8,476 bases of DNA from RYN-428 sp035695715 (GTDB taxonomy: Bacteria > Planctomycetota > Phycisphaerae > Tepidisphaerales > Tepidisphaeraceae). The stretch lies in assembly GCA_035695715.1 (NCBI GenBank), contig DASRRM010000213.1:1-8476 (forward strand). Reading direction: 5' to 3'. Below are positions 6,964 to 8,476 of the stretch, in pieces (within the stretch, counting starts at the first letter, position 1; each line of letters starts with the position of its first letter). Made by a program: the position numbers and the translations under genes. Below the pieces are notes generated by a model. The model saw only the letters and a list, made by a program, of their open reading frames with translations, was not told where the DNA came from and did not search any database.

Positions 6964-7018
6964 GTAGGGCGGGCATTGGCCGCCACGTCCGCGCAGCGGC
7001 GGGCAATGCCCGCCCTAC
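6964..7018. repeat. REP-like inverted repeat between kpsF and the Lpt-like gene
   Basis: Arms 6964-6984 and 6998-7018 are 21-bp inverted copies with one mismatch around a 13-base loop; the arm core is GTAGGGCGGGCATTG. Read in the direction of kpsF transcription no T-run follows, so it is not a clear intrinsic terminator. It may weaken read-through or protect the kpsF mRNA end. It resembles a dispersed GC-rich palindrome. Confidence 0.75.
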
Positions 7019-7021
7019 ACG

Positions 7022-7036
7022 CTGACAACTGACCAC
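7022..7036. repeat. Short remnant of the CAACTGA/CCACTGA heptamer repeat
   Basis: CTGA-CAACTGA-CCAC at 7022-7036 carries about two units of the same heptamer found at 3282-3351. It sits about 10 bp beyond the kpsF stop, so the same repeat type lies beside the stop codons of both consecutive minus-strand genes. Confidence 0.6.
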
Positions 7037-7046
7037 CAACACAACC

Positions 7047-8033
7047 TCACTCATCCACATCAAACATCCGCAGCAGCACGAGATCTTGAATGTCTATAAT
7101 CCCAATCGGCCTGTCGAGTTCGTCCACAACGGGAAGTTCGTCGATTCGATATTGGCGCATGACGGCTATGGCCTCGCTGGCCAGGTGTTCGCCGGCAATG
7201 CGCTTGGGGTTGCGGGTCATGATGCTGGCGATGCTTTGGTTGAGGGCCGAGCCGTCGTTGTCGGTGATGACCCGGCGGAGGTCGCCGTCGGAGAAAATGC
7301 CGCTGACTTTCCCATTGTCATCGACCAGCACCACCGCGCCGCTTCGCCTTTTGATCCGGCTGACTTCGTGCAAGACCTGCCCCACCGTCAACCGATCGCT
7401 CGCCACCGGCAGATTTTCGCCGAGCTTAAACGTCATCGCCTCCTTCACGCGAATGAGCTTTCGCCCGAGCTGGCCGGCGGGGTGATACAGCGCGAAATCG
7501 TCGGCGGAAAAGTTTCGCTGCTTCATTACCGCCAGGAACAGCGCATCGCCCAGCGCCATCATTGCGGTCGTTGAAGCGCTGGGCGCCAAACCCAGCGGGC
7601 AAGCTTCCTCCACCTTGCCGATTTTCAGCACCACGTCCGAGAACCGCGCCAGGGAATTATCGGCCGTGGAGGTGATGGCGATGGCCGGCGCGCCCAATTT
7701 TTTCAGGACGCTGAACATCCGCAGAATTTCATCGCTTTCGCCGCTGGAGGAGAGCAAAACCACCACATCCCCCCGCCGAACGCTGCCCAGATCGCCGTGA
7801 AGGGCGTCGGCCGGGCTTAAGAAATGGCTTGGCGTGCCGGTTGAGCTGAAGGAAGCGGATAACTTCCGCGCTACGTGCCCCGCTTTGCCGATACCAGTGG
7901 TAAGGACTGCGCCGGTGCAATCGAGAATGAGGGCGACCGCGCGCTCGAAGGAGGCATCGAGAACGATGCTGCGAACGGCCGCCGCCTCGGCCTCCAATGC
8001 CCGCTGCCCGAATTCGCGAATGGTGTCGCTCAT
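7047..8033 (-). CDS. kpsF: D-arabinose-5-phosphate isomerase, KpsF/KdsD type (328 aa)
   Basis: This cytoplasmic enzyme interconverts D-ribulose 5-phosphate and D-arabinose 5-phosphate, the first step towards Kdo for lipopolysaccharide. An SIS domain spans about residues 30-170, with GIGKAGHVARK (47-57), STGTPSHFLSPADALHGDLG (His79), SSSGESDE (95-102), the EACPLGLAPSASTTA segment (143-157) and HPAGQLGR (His184). These correspond to the Lys, Glu and His active-site positions known for E. coli KdsD; the usual HPGG is HPAG here. Two CBS domains follow (about 198-257 and 268-325), ending with DELPVVDELDRPIGIIDIQD. Length and order are those of full-length KpsF/KdsD. The ATG at 8033 is chosen, with GGA five to six bases upstream; an in-frame TTG at 8042 would add only three residues. 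It heads the LPS gene block and is divergent from the J-protein gene. The choice between kdsD and kpsF cannot be made from sequence alone. Confidence 0.95.
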   Translation of the reverse strand: MSDTIREFGQRALEAEAAAVRSIVLDASFERAVALILDCTGAVLTTGIGKAGHVARKLSASFSSTGTPSHFLSPADALHGDLGSVRRGDVVVLLSSSGESDEILRMFSVLKKLGAPAIAITSTADNSLARFSDVVLKIGKVEEACPLGLAPSASTTAMMALGDALFLAVMKQRNFSADDFALYHPAGQLGRKLIRVKEAMTFKLGENLPVASDRLTVGQVLHEVSRIKRRSGAVVLVDDNGKVSGIFSDGDLRRVITDNDGSALNQSIASIMTRNPKRIAGEHLASEAIAVMRQYRIDELPVVDELDRPIGIIDIQDLVLLRMFDVDE

Positions 8034-8107
8034 GTTTTCCAAGAGCGAAACATCTTACGGCAGAGACGGGGCAAGTGGAAATGCGTTGAAAGCCGAAAGA
8101 GGGATTT

Positions 8108-8150
8108 GTCCACGAATTGACACGAATGAACACGAATGAAAAACGAATAC
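8108..8150. repeat. Decamer tandem array CACGAATKRA, left arm of inverted pair
   Basis: From 8111 there are four 10-bp units: CACGAATTGA, CACGAATGAA, CACGAATGAA and a degenerate AAACGAATAC. With the preceding GTC, bases 8108-8139 form a 32-bp arm matching the inverted arm at 8227-8258 with five mismatches. Confidence 0.85.
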
Positions 8151-8226
8151 AGATGGATGGAGGTCGCGATTCCATTTGGTCCTAATCCCGCCAGCCGGCT
8201 CGTATGTCGCGGTGGGCAGAAATTCC

Positions 8227-8258
8227 TGATTCGTGTCAATTCGTGAAAATTCGTGGAC
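8227..8258. repeat. Decamer array, inverted right arm
   Basis: On the minus strand this reads GTC-CACGAATTTT-CACGAATTGA-CACGAATCA, three 10-bp units facing those at 8108-8139 across an 87-bp core. It ends 17 bp before the J-protein start codon, so it lies in that gene's leader. Confidence 0.85.
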
Positions 8259-8275
8259 GAAATTTCCGCCGAATC

Positions 8276-8476
8276 ATGACCAAACGCGATTATTACGACA
8301 TCCTCGGCATTGCCCGCAACGCCACGCCGGAACTCATCCGGGCGGCGCATCGGGTGCAGTCGCGCCGATATCATCCCGACACCGCCGACGATGGGAAAGG
8401 CGATGCGGCCCTGTTCGCCGAGATTCAGGAAGCCTACGAAACCCTGTCCAACGCCGACAATCGCCGTCGATATGAC
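8276..8476 (+). CDS. J-domain (DnaJ-type) co-chaperone, N-terminal 67 residues, cut by window end
   Basis: The visible part begins MTKRDYYDILGIARNATPEL and holds a complete-looking J domain: helix I/II (YYDILGI ... IRAAHRVQSRRY), the diagnostic HPD at residues 33-35, and helix III (ALFAEIQEAYETLSNADNRRRYD). J domains stimulate the ATPase of DnaK/Hsp70. The helix II stretch AHRVQSRRYHPD departs a little from the usual (K)LALKYHPD form. The frame is open to the last base, so it cannot be seen whether this is a full DnaJ with Gly/Phe and zinc-finger regions, a CbpA-type protein or a planctomycete J protein with other domains. No clear Shine-Dalgarno precedes the ATG at 8276. It is divergent from kpsF. 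Confidence 0.92.
   Translation, partial: MTKRDYYDILGIARNATPELIRAAHRVQSRRYHPDTADDGKGDAALFAEIQEAYETLSNADNRRRYD

Noticed and set aside
8118..8123. TTGACA as a -35 promoter box for the J-protein gene
   Set aside because: It is part of the decamer repeat and no -10 box stands at the right distance; the same hexamer occurs in the opposite arm.

Overview
The window looks like a piece of a GC-rich Gram-negative chromosome, most likely from a planctomycete of the Phycisphaerae type. Three things point there: a TIGR03790-family exported protein, a small stand-alone zinc ribbon of the CPNxxCRK...VKCQHCQ type, and a very large envelope protein whose domains are joined by Thr/Ala/Pro-Gln/Arg linkers (TTQPA, ATRPA). 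The assignment rests on recalled family distributions, not on a search.

Layout, left to right. (1) 1-361: a possible C-terminal tail of a gene entering from the left, a post-stop hairpin, a probable bidirectional terminator and a double-hairpin inverted repeat. (2) 362-862: a divergent pair of very small Cys-rich proteins, a 54-aa zinc ribbon (-) and a DUF5522-type protein (+). (3) 801-2471: a TIGR03790 family secreted protein (-), whose 3' end overlaps the DUF5522 reading frame convergently. (4) 2568-2598: a strong hairpin terminator closing a 106-aa pentapeptide-like gene (2638-2958, -). (5) 2959-3354: a gene-free stretch dominated by two facing arrays of a 7-bp tandem repeat. (6) 3355-8033: the envelope lipopolysaccharide block on the minus strand, kpsF/kdsD (arabinose-5-phosphate isomerase) followed by a 1196-aa protein that looks like LptC fused to several LptA/OstA modules. 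(7) 8034-8275: a divergent intergenic region with facing 10-bp repeat arrays. (8) 8276-end: the N-terminal J domain of a DnaJ-type co-chaperone, cut by the window edge.

How the genes fit together. KpsF/KdsD makes the precursor of Kdo, the inner-core sugar of LPS. LptC/LptA proteins carry finished LPS across the periplasm. In E. coli the order is kdsD-kdsC-lptC-lptA-lptB. Here kdsD sits directly before the Lpt-like gene, while kdsC and lptB are not in the window. The other genes show no clear link to this pathway.

No wholly new defence or mobile system is visible. The most interesting items are the giant LptC-LptA-like fusion and the consistent arrangement of short tandem-repeat arrays as facing inverted pairs with cores of about 85-95 bp between genes.
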